From: Euglena gracilis
Lineage: Eukaryota; Euglenida; Euglenophyceae; Euglenales
Assembly (NCBI GenBank): GCA_039621445.1
Contig: CP154956.1
Span: forward strand, 46,977,291-47,041,290
Reading direction: 5' to 3'
Length of the DNA stretch: 64,000 nucleotides
Under the pieces are notes generated by a model, which was not told the DNA's origin, ran no database searches, and worked only from the letters and a program-made list of their open reading frames with translations. The position numbers were made by a program, and so were the translations under genes. Positions 1-12,200 of this stretch are shown piece after piece (the stretch's first letter is position 1; each line of letters opens with the position of its first letter).

Positions 1-221
1 CCTCCAGGCCCGGGTGCCCTTTTTTATTTACCCTTCCCGATCCAGATATTTCTTCAAAGCACTTCTTATGCAATAGTTTTGGCCAAATAAAAAAGCGCAC
101 AGGGTATTAGTTGGTGAATTGCACAATAAATGGTTTGATTCGGATTCTTTCCAAAATCTCTGAAACCTGGGGCTTTTGCCTTTTTGGATGAAGCCAATCA
201 CGTTATTTTCTACAGCCATTG
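1..221. other. 5' flank of the PUS10 gene
   Basis: AT-rich sequence before the first recognisable PUS10 coding block. I see no conserved promoter element and no credible ORF. It may be 5' UTR, promoter or an upstream intron. Confidence 0.3.
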
Positions 222-3200
222 ATGACCAACCATGTCTTGGGCATTGGTGCTTTGCCAGTGACCAAAGCCCAGCTGCTGGTAAAGGGGTTAACTTTGGGGT
301 TGTGCTTGCGATGCAGTATCCGCATGACTGGATACGGAGCAGAGGGCGTGTATGGATTGCCTAATGAGGAACTAGCAGTATTGGCTTTGGGAGTACGTGA
401 TCAGTTGGCATCAACGCTGGGAGAAACTGCCGTCTCGTCTTTCCATGTCTCATCGGCAACCTGCCCTGCATGTCTTGGTATTGCATCCTCTGTTGTTCCT
501 CTTTCAACTTCTGCCAATCAGACAGCCCATTCTCGGCCAATTTTTTAGTAAGGTGTGGGGGGGGTCTCGGACCCCTCCCCCCTCCTGGTGAAATTCAGCA
601 TTGAACATTTACTGGGGGGTGCCTTTGGCTGGTTCGCGGTTTTTAAGAGTAGGTGGTGATTTTTAGATGTGTGATATTTTGCTCGAATTTTTCTACATAG
701 AAAAATGTTTGCATCCTGCCTCTTGGACCAGATTTTACCTGAGATCAAGGTTTCGTCATTTTTTCCCATTTTCTGATTTTCCCCCCCAACCAACAAATTC
801 CATACTTCTTGAATCAGCAAGTTCCAAAAATTCCAAAAGTCAAAAATCATAACAAAAATTGGACTTTTTTTTGAAAAAAGTGTGAATAACAGCTCAAGGC
901 ATTCGCCAATGTTGCAAAATAGCAAAAATTGTAAAAATTTGTCAAAGTTCCCTCCAGCAGATGTGTGTGCAGTGCAATTTCCGCAATTTTCTTTGCGGAA
1001 ATCCATATTTTCCCCTCTGCAATTTCCACAGTGTTTCCGCAATTTATTTGAAGGCTTGCGATATCAATTCCCCCCTTGAAACACAATATTGTTCAATGTC
1101 CTCAATAACCATGTTTACTCATTGTCAGGCTCCATCCCTGGAGCTGTTTACAGTGATTTGGGGGTGAGCTCTTGTACTAAAACAAATGCATCCACCTCCT
1201 GCCTGAATGTTTTCCATCAGGGACGACCTTGGACACATCAATCCTCCCACTTGTAAACTCCCGGGTTTATAGGTGGGGTGTTTATAAGTGTGGAGGGGGT
1301 TTATAAACCAGGAATTGTGGCCAAAATCCACCCCCAAATCCCCTCAATTTCCATTTTTGATAAAATTTGTTAAAAAAATGGCATTTTGGATGATATGTAC
1401 ATATGTATATGTAAAATTTCATCAGTGTTTTTTACCTTTCAATAAAGGGAAATTTGGAGCCATTTTCTTTGCCAAAAAATTTGCCCAGTTCCTCAATGAA
1501 CTTTCTTATTGTTTTTTTTAAAAGAAAAAAGCATGTTTTTTTAACTTTTTCTTTTCAACGAGACAGCTTTGCTTGTTGTGTTCCATTTCCTTTGAAATGA
1601 ACACCACAACCATCTTAGGTGACCAAACTCGCACTTAAGGTTTTGAATTTTAGCTTGCGCTTTGGCGCAAATTTTCGATCTTTTTGAAACCCGGCGGTAT
1701 AACCCACCCTCTTGACTCTCTGGTTCCGCAAAGGCCCTCCACGGTGGTGTGTGCATCATTTGCCGACGTTGGGACCCGGGGAACAGGCCCAATTTTGGTG
1801 TTTTTCAGTCTGTGCACCATTTTGAAAACGGTTCAAAACCCTGGGTTTGAACGCCGGGACACGTGAATTTTACCAAAAAAGTGCCAAAACCCCCGGTGCG
1901 ATCCCTCGTTTTTGAAGCCTTGACTGTGTTCCCCGGATGGTGCTACACAGGCTGGGTGTAATTTGGCCCTTTTTGTTGCTTTTTTGGGGCTCTGCAATGT
2001 GTCTGTCAAGGGTTGCCTGCTGAGGCATCCACAGGGACTCCACACGCACGTTGTGAAAAGATGGAAAAAACGGCGTGTCACAGAGTTGTGATCCCTGGGT
2101 GCTTGACGTGCGACGAGCGGTACAGTGAGAACCACCCAGGTGGGGGGGGGGGTTGGGGCGATTGAGGGCAAGCCCAGGGACTTGTCCCAACGTCTGGTGA
2201 GCAACGCCAGGCCCCACACTGCTGGGAACAAAATGCAATGTTTATGGACATTGAGTTTAAGCGCAAATTTTTAACTTGCGCTTCAGCTCAATGTAAATTA
2301 TAATAATTTGCACTTAAGAGCAAGGTGAACCAGAAGCCCCTGAGCTTATGGGAGTCCCTCTGGCGTGTTACGGTGTGTCGGGGGCCCCTCTCTGAACGGC
2401 CAGTGTGCAGGCTTGGTGAGGAAATACATTGCGCCGAAGCGCAAAACATCACACAAAAATGAGAAGTGCAAACAGATGACTGACGTGTAATCTGAATGAA
2501 CAAGCAGTGCATTGGCAGTTGAGCACCCGTGTCCCCCCCCCCCTGCGTCCCCCCCCGTGTCCCCACCAAGTGGCTTGGTGTCCTTTTTTTGTGTGACTTT
2601 TCTGCAATGCACCGGCATGCTTGCTGTGATGAAACAAAGAAGGAAAGAGAGGGGAGAAGGAAAAAGAACGTCACAAAAACAAGTGCGAAGTCAAAAAATT
2701 ATCTTTGCCCCAACAAAACACCAGTTGTGAAAACAATTGGTGTTGGTCATGCAAAAAGTGTCCATTTTTCCTGTTTGTTTGGCATGATCAATGCAAATCT
2801 TAGACTGACCTCCCACAACCACCACGCACATTCCAATTCAATTCACTGCACACATTTAATTCCTCAAACTCTCAAACATCTCAAAAAAAAAAACGCCAAC
2901 TCTGATCATGGGGTGGTTCGGGGGGTCACAGGGGGAACACCACATTTTCGGTGACCAAATTAGAAATCACCAAACACAAATTTTGGGGGGGAAATCCTTA
3001 AATTCGGAATCCCCACGCCTGAAATTAGGATTTTGACACCAAAATTAGGAATCACCATCCCGACATTTGCAAATTAATATTAGGAATCTACCTGAATATT
3101 TAATCAAATTAGGCATCACCGGCCAACTTCTCTCCCAAAAAATTTTGGCCAAAAAGTGTCTTAGGTTGGGTCACGGGGGGTCACTGGGGACCCCCGTGGC

Positions 3201-6200
3201 ACCCAGAATGGTGGTGCCCCCGCGTCCTCCCCCCGCGTCCCCCCCCCCCGCGTCCCCCCTGCGTCCCCAAAACCCCCATTGTGTAGGCATGTTCCTTGCG
3301 CTTCGGCGCAATGTATTTCCTCACCAAGCCCGCACACTGGCCGTTCAGAGAGGGCCCCCAACACACCGTAACACACCAGAGGGACTCCCATAAGCTCAGG
3401 GGCTTCTGTTTTACCTTGCGTTTAAGCGCAATTTTTTTAACTTGCGCTTAAGTGCAAGGTAAAACATTTGCGCTTAAGCGCAATGTCCTTTTAAATGACC
3501 GATGCATTTGAATGTGTTTGTGCTGTGTGAGAAGGTGGGCGATAGAGGAGAATGATAGGGGGTTTGAGCGCTGCTGTGCCAGAAGCTGGGTTGGTACTTT
3601 TGAACTATTCAGGCGCCGGGGAGGAAGTGGCTGTTCCAATAAGACGAATCGTGGGTGGCAGGCTGTGGAGCCTGAGTGACCTTGCACTCAGTGCACAAAG
3701 TGGGGTTTTTTGCGATGTTGACAGAAAGACTTTTTGCGGCTGAACAATGCCCTCCATCTGCCCGGTGGCATGTAGCTGTCTGGTTGGTTGCAAATTACCG
3801 AAAAAAAGGTGTGTCAGCATTGTCGTTCCTTCTCCGTCATTGTTTATGGACCCTTTCAATTTCTCAATTCCATTCGCTCATCCCCAAAGTTGTGTGCTTC
3901 AAATCCTGGGTGAGGAAAGGGGGGTGACGAGCTTCTTTAAAACACTTTTTCGGCGCCCAAAGCTGTTTCCTCAGCTGTGATTCCCAGGGTTTATCTGGCA
4001 ACTGTTCTTTTCCAAACAGAAATTTTCCGAGTTCCAAAAGTCGGCCAAAAAGGAGGGCCCCTCAGGCATGCTTAACTGCGAGGCAAGTGGGAGGAATCTC
4101 CGGCAGTGCCACTTGTGCTCACAACGCCCAGGACAAGACACGTCTGGATATGAAGAGTCACACACCAGGGGGTTGGTATCCTGTCCCAGGCAAGGTTTCC
4201 CTCCACCTTAGCTCTGTTCGCTCTGGTGATGAGATGCTTTCAGGACTGCTCTCTCCACCCACAGTGATAAAAGCAAGGAATTAAAAGTTGGTGCCCATTG
4301 CGCCAAAGCGCAATGGGCAGGCTTATGCAAAATGAAAATTTAAGAGTAACATTGCGCCAAAGCGAAAATAGAAATACAATTTTAAACCTGTAAAAGCAGC
4401 GTGGGTGTTGCGCCGAAGTGCAATGTTCACCAATTCTGACGCAACGTGACCGAGAGTGGGCTTCCGTCCCCCTGTCCTACATTTTTGTGCTCTATCCCCT
4501 CTGGTATACTCAACCAGGGCCGCTCTCTCCCTCCATTGTGAGATAAGTTTCAAGCAGTTATATTGCGCTTCGGCGCAACACCCACACCAATATAAAATTA
4601 TAAAAATTGTATTCATATTGCGCTTTGGCGCAAGGTAACTTTTAATTTCTATTCTTCATAAGCCTGCCCATTGCGCTTTGGTGCAATGGAAACACATGTT
4701 GACACACATGTTATATCATTGCCCACGTGCGGCAATGGTCATCCACATATTGAATTGCAAAAAAGGTAAAAAATTGCGCCAAAGCACAAATCATTTTTTT
4801 GCAATGAAAATTTTTTTTGCGTCAAAACGCAAGTGCACAATGAATGGAGTCCCCTCGTTTCATCACCCGCTGCTTTGGGTTCATGCACACTGGGCCCCGG
4901 GAACGCGCCCTTAGACCGTGGAGTTCCAAGTCGCTGCTTTCGTCCCCAGGCCCTGGGATGCAGGGAGAAACTTTTTTCAGATTGTCCTGAGTCTCAGGCC
5001 TCGGTGTTCGAAAACAGAACTTTTTTTTGGATTTGCGCGTTGACGCAAATTTTCAGTCACTTTCAAAGCTAAGTGCGAGTTAGGCCGCCAAAGACCATAG
5101 CTCATTGGCAAGGTGGTCACCGGTCAGTTTATTAACTGCTTTTATTAAAATAGGGATCAAACACATCCAGTTGAGTTCACCAAATCCAAGACCTTATTTC
5201 CAGAGCCAGATGACTTCCTTAAAGTTCTTCTGACAGAATTATTTCACCGGGGGTGCCGCTGGTTTGTGATTTTCTGGATGCTGTGTGCCCTGTGTTCACA
5301 CCCAAGTTCTCTGTTCTTCAACCAGTGTCAACCAAGAGTAACCCCCCCCCCCAAATAACACCCCCCCCAAATAACACCCCCCAAATAACACCCCCCCCCC
5401 TCGGGGGCCGATTTCGGTCGCCCAAATAACACACCCCTGTTTTCCTTTGGTTTTCCATGTAAAAATAACACCCCCCCCAAATAACACCCCCCCTGGGGCC
5501 CCAGTTCGGGTGCCCAAATAACACACCGGGGGGGGGGTGTTATTGGGGGGGGGGTATACATTTTCCACATTCACACATGTGGTAAATATTAACTGAGGCG
5601 TTCAGAAGGAGGGCTTTATCGTTGTTTGGGCCGTCCCCTCTGGCCAAAAGTGTTTTGAGAAAAGCATTTTGTGAATGTGAATTCCAATGTGGGAGGGAAA
5701 GTGCCCAAAAAAAGAATGTCAACACCACTGGAGATAAACCCCCCCCAAATAACACCCCCCCCAAATAACACCCCCCCCCAAATAACACACCCCCCCTCGG
5801 GGACCGATTTCGAGCGCCCAAATAACACACCCCCCTGTTTTCCTTTGGTTTTCCATGTAAAAATAACACCCCCCCCCAAATAACACACCCCCCCTGGGGC
5901 CCCAGTTCGGGTGCCCAAATAACACACCGGGGGGGTGTGTTATTTGGGGGGGGGGGTTTAATTTGTACCGGTTTTGTCAAACGATGGTCTCCCCAGGTAT
6001 GTTGCAAAGGGCTCCAGACTTGGCTGCAGACCTCATCAAGGCACAACAAGCAAGTCCATATGTGCAACCATCGCAGGTATGTTTTTGTCCCCACATGTGC
6101 TCAACTACACAACCATTTTCATTTCAAAAATGTTATTTGAATTTGGATTCATTGGTGACCCTTGTGTGCCATTGCCAACACACCTCGCCCCCCCCAGTTC

Positions 6201-9200
6201 AGCTTTGCACTGGGTATGCCCAAGGCGACCATTGTGCGGAACGCAGCAGCAATCTTGGCCGTGCTGGAACCCCCCGATGAGCCCCACAGCCTGTTGTGGA
6301 GCATTGTTCGTGAGGTGTTGACATATCTTTTGTTTGATTTCATTCCTCCAATATGATGTGCCATTGTATTTTAAGGCGCATTTTGCAGTCCAGACACATT
6401 TGATTGCTTTTTTTGAATGATTGACTTTCTTTCAGTACTATTCCAAAAGCACTATTCATTTACCTGAACCCGTTCTTGATTAATGCTTTTGAGAATGAAA
6501 GCAACAAGGCACCCTTCTACCATTGATCTCTTGATTCTAGATTTCATTCAACGTTGCTGGCCAAGAGTGTTGTATGGCGGTTTTCTTAGGTGTTTGATTT
6601 GAAGGATGCAATCCAGATGGCATTGCAAGAAGTTGTTGGCCCGGCTTTGCAACGAGGCTTTTCTTCCCACTGAGGATTCTTTCAGCTGAATTGTGATGAT
6701 ACACATCTGGTGCACAAGGCTGTGGTGTGGTATGTGTGGTGTAATGTGGTGTGGTGTGGTGTGGTGTGGTGTGGTCTGTTTAGGTCTTTTGGTCATTTTT
6801 CTCAGGGAGAGGTGGGGGGTTGAGAATTTGTGTGCATGTGTTGTTTTCGCTTTTTATGAGGTCTTTATTGACTTTTGTTGTTAAATTAAAAATCAGAATC
6901 TCAGATTCTGGTTTAAATATGAATTTGATCCAGATTTTTCTTGTGAGAAGTTTCTTGTCCCACACAAGCAAATTCTGGTATATTTTCATATTTGGGCACC
7001 CAGAATTTCACTTTTCGAAATTCTTCTATTTATACAGTAATTAATTGAGAATCTTGCTTGACTAAATCTGAAAGCAGAAATCAAGCAATTTTCTCAACAA
7101 AATATTATTATTTAAATTCATCTTTGATTCTGGCTTAATTAGGAAAACATACCGAATTTTTCTTGAAGTCGACCTACGGAATTTTTCAAACAAACGTCGG
7201 ATCAAATTCCTATTTATTCTATAGAATTTCACTTTTCGAAATTCTTCTCTATTATACAGTAATTTGTTGTTATATAGTAATTTGATTGAAGTCGACCGCA
7301 ACCCTAACCCTAACCCTAACCCTAACCCTAACCCTAACCCTAACCCTAACAAGCAACAGGTTGAAGCAACAGGCTCTTTGTGCAGCAGATACTATTATGA
7401 ATTTGGAAGGTGCCACACAGTGATTGTGAATTCCAACAAACGCCTCCCTATGGTCAACTTACACTTCAGACCGTGGGCTTACTTTTTCCGTGGAGTACAT
7501 CCATGACGCTGCCAATGAAGGTGTGAACCGGAAAATATCTTTGGATGGAATTTTTTTTATTGTTTGGATCATTTTTTTGCTCAAATTATCTTCACATTTT
7601 TACTCAGATTTATATTTATTTTTATCCTAAATGTTCTTCCTTGCACTGCCCCATCTTATTAAGCCCCAGTTCACCGAATACTCTTTCGCAGACAACAAGT
7701 TTCCTTTTGTCCTTTTAGGGTTTGTTGGACACTGGCAGTCTTCTTTCTAACAGGAGTGGTGGAGTTGTTCCGTGTGTTGCCCGCGGCGGTCTTTCCGGGG
7801 GCAAAGCTAGCCCTCAATGTCGAAGATGTGTCTATCAGCGCAATGAAGAACGCCTTCAGCACCATACGGCTTTGTGAATTCCGCCCTGGCCTCTGCAATG
7901 AGAGCTTTCTGTGAGAACCCAGGGGAATGTCCAGCCAACCCACTGTTTGGAAAAAGGCGCCAAATTCCCATTATTTGGTTAACATGCCAAATTGGTTGTG
8001 CATGACGCTTGGATTCGCCTTAATGTTTCTCTTTCCAAAAATTTTACGGTTTTTTCGGGAATGGCCCTTTTCAGAGCCTCCTACTCCAATGTTTGCCAGT
8101 GTCGTCCGGGAGGCCAAATGGCCAATGAAGGGGGTAGAGGGGAGGAGGGGAGGGGTTCAAGTAACTCCATGAGAATGGATAAAGAGTAACCCCCCGTTTA
8201 TACCGACTCCCCCCATGTTTTCCGACCCCCGTTGGAAAAATCAGAAGAAATCCACTTATACCGGCCTTACCTTTGGCCTTACTTATAGATCAGTATAAGG
8301 TGTACAAATTTAGCCTAAAGTTAGGCCGAACTCCTAACCCTAACCCTATTCCATCAATGACGCAAAAACATTTTGACCCCACTTTTTCACAAGCTTTCTT
8401 CACGAATTTTTCAGGCAATTTTCACGAGTTTGGGCTAAGCAAAAAAATATTGCATCGTTCTTGCATTTTGCATACTCCCCCCTTGCTGTTAGGCCTTGAG
8501 TTTTTTTGGACACAATTTTCATAAATCCAAGCTTTTTGCCAGCTTTTCCCCCTCAATTTTCTGTCAATTTCCAGCTGTTTCTGTTTTTTTTCTTCAAAAT
8601 TTTGGACGCTGGGGGGAACCTGAGTCCTTTTTTGTGTGTGTGTTTACAGCGACCACTTTTGTTTTTTTGCGCTTTGCCTTGGTTGCAAGAGAGGGGGACT
8701 CCTGACCCTAAGCCCATTCCATCAATCTCCCAAGATTTTTCCCCGACCCCCCTGATCCAACTATATGCCCCCCCCAGGGGGGCATATAGGCAAAGAGCAA
8801 AGACACCAAAAAACAGCCACAGTGCACACAGGGGGGGGGCATATAGTTGGAGGCTGCGGGACAAATTTTTCCTGGAGCAGAAACATGTGCACCCCAAAGA
8901 GGTCCAACGGGAATTTTTGTGCAATTTTGCACATTTCCAATTTGCGGTTCTTGGTGTTTCTTGTGCTTTCACATTGCATCGTTTTGAGGTGCCCTGCTTA
9001 CTGTAACTCGATGGCTGACGCAAAGGGTTAAGGTGCGTAAACCTAAAGTATTGCAAGAAATCTGAAATCCTCTGTCTGAATGAACGAGGCTGTTTTTCAT
9101 TACCCCCCCCTCTGTCTAAGCACCACACTTGCCAGCACCACCACCCCTGGTCCTTACCCATTTTTTTAAAGGTCATCTTCTCAGGGAGGCTTATTTTGTG

Positions 9201-12200
9201 AGCGTTTTTAAGGAAGTTTTAGAAACTTCTGAAGCCTGATATGGTGAGATATTGTTGATTTTGCATCCAAATGCCTGCAACTTCAAAAGTGGACCTCCAA
9301 AATAAGGGAAATCTTTCCTTTTCGGGGCGAAGCACCGATTTTTCTTTTTGCAGTCGAAAATTTCCCCCTTGTCTGAGCACTCCCCCCCACCAGTGCTTAC
9401 CCATGTTTTCCGGTGCTTGGACAAGGGTGGGGGGAGGCATTATTTGCAGCTGTTTTGTTTGGTCATACGCTCCTTTGAGGTACCCGTAATGCCACAATGG
9501 TTTGTAAGACCAGCGACTGGCAGAACTGCCGGCTGACCCCGGCAAACTGGGCGGTCAGCACCGGCCTTGCATGGCACATATCGATGGCTCATGAGCCATT
9601 GTTTCTTCTGGGTATGCCCCACATCCTGGAGCTGCTTTGTGCTGGTCCCTCCTTTGTTTTCGTGCGTGGTGGTAAATTCAAGATCAACATCAAATCCCAG
9701 CTCCAGACCTGACGACATTCTTGTTGTGGCGACCCAACAGTGGCGGCACATTTTGTGGTGGTCCTACGTCCCCTCATCCCCCCCCCCGACCCTGCAGGGC
9801 GGTACTGCAAGTGGCACCGCCACCTGGCCCAGACCCCGTGGGTGGTGAACGGCAAGCGGCTCACCCCCACCTCCATCCAGGAGCTGGTTGGGCTGCCGCT
9901 GCTGCCCTTCCTCTACCCGACGCTGGACGTCGCCTCCCCCGAGGTGCACCAGTGCCACCCCCGCCCAGGTTATGGAGTGTGGTAGAGGGCCTGGTGGTGG
10001 GGTGGATCAGTGCGAGCCGGCCCGTTTTTTTGACTCCACAGCCTGCCCTCATCCCGATGTCGTGCTGGGCCCCAAAGTGGACGGCGCGGGGAGTCCAGCT
10101 GATGAAACTCACAACAGCAGCGGTTCGTTTGGAAGCGGTTTTGAGGGTCTGTTGTGGGATGTGGATAGGCAGCTGGCCTCCCATTGAGATGATGGGGGCA
10201 GTGGTGTGGAGCCGGCAGACAAGAAACGCCGCATTGACCCGGACACACTGGGTTGCCATGCTAAAGGGAAAAGTATGCAACGGTTTCATGTCAGGTCCCA
10301 TTAATGAGAACCAGCTTGGGGGATTTTGATTTGGAATTGGAAACCAAATTGTGGGTGGACGTTCTTGGGTGAATGTTGAAGATACAATAAACGTGGTGGT
10401 AAATTTGGTGGGCTTTTTTTTGGTATTTTGAGTTCCCTATGACATTGTAATCCCCCCAGCACCTCTTTTCAAGAAGAGTTTGTTTGCATCCACACACCCA
10501 ATATAATAGGGGATATCAATTCTCTGATCCAGATTCTTACAGCGATGGGGAGGGGACACACGCGCACGCGCGCGTGCACACAGACACACACACCCACACC
10601 CACCCACCCACCCACCCACCCACACACCCACCCACCCACCCACACACGCACACATGCACACACATGCACACACCCACACCCACCCACCCACCCACCCACC
10701 CACCCACACATGCACACACACACACACACACACCATATATTCCCCCCAGAAAAGAAGAGTAATAGGTGTTTCCGTTTTGATATTTCAAGGAAAGGCCCAT
10801 GCCTGCATTTTAGGAGCCTAGGAGGGCAGGTGCACCCGCAGCGTTGCTTTAACAGTTTTTTTTTTAACAGATGTTAGCGATTTGCGTTTTTTATTGTTTT
10901 TTTTTTTTTTTTTGTTTGATTGATTTTTTGAGTTCTGCTGGGAAATGATACATGATGATTTTGGATTTGGACAAATTCCGAATTTTGGACCCAATTTTTC
11001 AATAATCCAAGCTCATTGTCAACTTTTCCCCCCCCTCGATTTTCTGTCCTTTTTGTTTTTGTCCTGTCGTTTCTGTTTTTTTTTTTGAAATTTTGGCCAA
11101 CAACTGCCATTCAGAAATCAGCTTTTTCCCTGAATTACAAAAATTTTGTTGTTGTTGCTTTAATAAAACTACGCTCAGAAGCCCCAAAATGCTCAAATTG
11201 AATTTGCTTTTTTGGGGGGTTTCTTTTTTTGGGGATTGCATTTTGATTTTCAGGGTCCATGTTGAGTTCTCCCTCCCCATCTTTTATCAAAGTCTTTTGT
11301 CTCACGTTCATTGTTCACCAGTTTTTGTACATCCAGTTTTTAGATTAAAATTGAATGGTTTCAACGGCATTGATTCATGAATAAGAGTACCTCTTGCACC
11401 TCTTGTTGATGCCAAATGATAATTTCAAGGTTTGTGAGAGTGGAAGAATGGTGCACAATGGCAAGGCTCTCAATTAGAGGACCATTTCCTATTCTCTGAA
11501 AGGGGGGAAAAAACACAAACACATTTTTTTTTGCAGTTTGTTGCATTTTTTCGCATTTCTTTGTGGTTTTTTTCCCGGCGATTTCCCCGAGTTTTTCTTG
11601 CAAATTTTTCCGATTTTGTAGAATTATTAACTTTGGCTGTTTTTCTAAAAAATTAAATTTTTGGGTGGTTTGTTCAATGAATTGCGTGTTTTCATAATCG
11701 GCACGTTCTTTTGTATATTTTTTTAAAGTTTTTTTTCCGGCAGAAAAGCGTGCACCCTCGGTGCTCTTGAAGCAATTTGCAATTTGTGTTGTTGCGTTTT
11801 TTTTTGTGTGTGTTTGGCTGTGTTCATTTACGTCGTGTTTTTTGAGGGTCCGTGTTGTGTTCCCCCCCTGAATGCAGTGTAGTTCCACATTTCTCCTTCT
11901 TGGCGAGAGTTGATGTGCATTTCATTAAACCTTCAACAGACTCATCTCATGCATGTTACTGACACTGTCCCCCTGACAGCGTACAACACATACTGCAACT
12001 CCTTTCATCGAGACGCTGTACAAGTTCCACACGTGTGGCCGAGAGGACATGGACGTTCGCATGCTGGGCAATGGCCGTGAGGGCAGGGCCTGAGGTCGAT
12101 GAGTTCTTTGGGCAGCGGCTTTCCCTCAAAAACAGAATTACAAAGGGATGCGGATTTTCCCAAAAGTTAGATTCCAAAACGGAATCGCTCACCTCTGCCT

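Larger units (their letters stand above)
548..5996 (+). other. PUS10: PUS10 first large intron (repeat-rich)
   Basis: It begins with a good donor (GTAAGG at 548) and ends CCCCAG before 5997. It contains a large inverted repeat (2319-3420), many short TTGCGC...GCGCAA hairpins and two copies of a CCCCCCAAATAACA repeat block. No coding exon was confirmed, but the phases of the flanking exons differ, so a small unseen exon is likely inside. Confidence 0.6.

Noticed and set aside
5540-6094. 184-codon - strand ORF rich in GVLFGG
   Set aside because: Translation of the CCCCCCAAATAACA repeat; the + strand there holds a PUS10 exon (5997-6076).
7301-7350. Chromosome end
   Set aside because: The tract is only about 50 bp and PUS10 exons continue on both sides.
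8553-9176. 207-codon - strand ORF
   Set aside because: AT-rich intron sequence plus a hairpin repeat; no domain, and conserved + strand exons lie on both sides.
10437-10877. Cys/Val/Gly- and His/Thr-rich ORFs on both strands
   Set aside because: Produced by the (CA)n/(CCCA)n array in a PUS10 intron.
11361-11888. 175-codon - strand Lys/Asn/Thr-rich ORF
   Set aside because: Composition simply reflects A-rich DNA of the intron; no motif or plausible exon structure.
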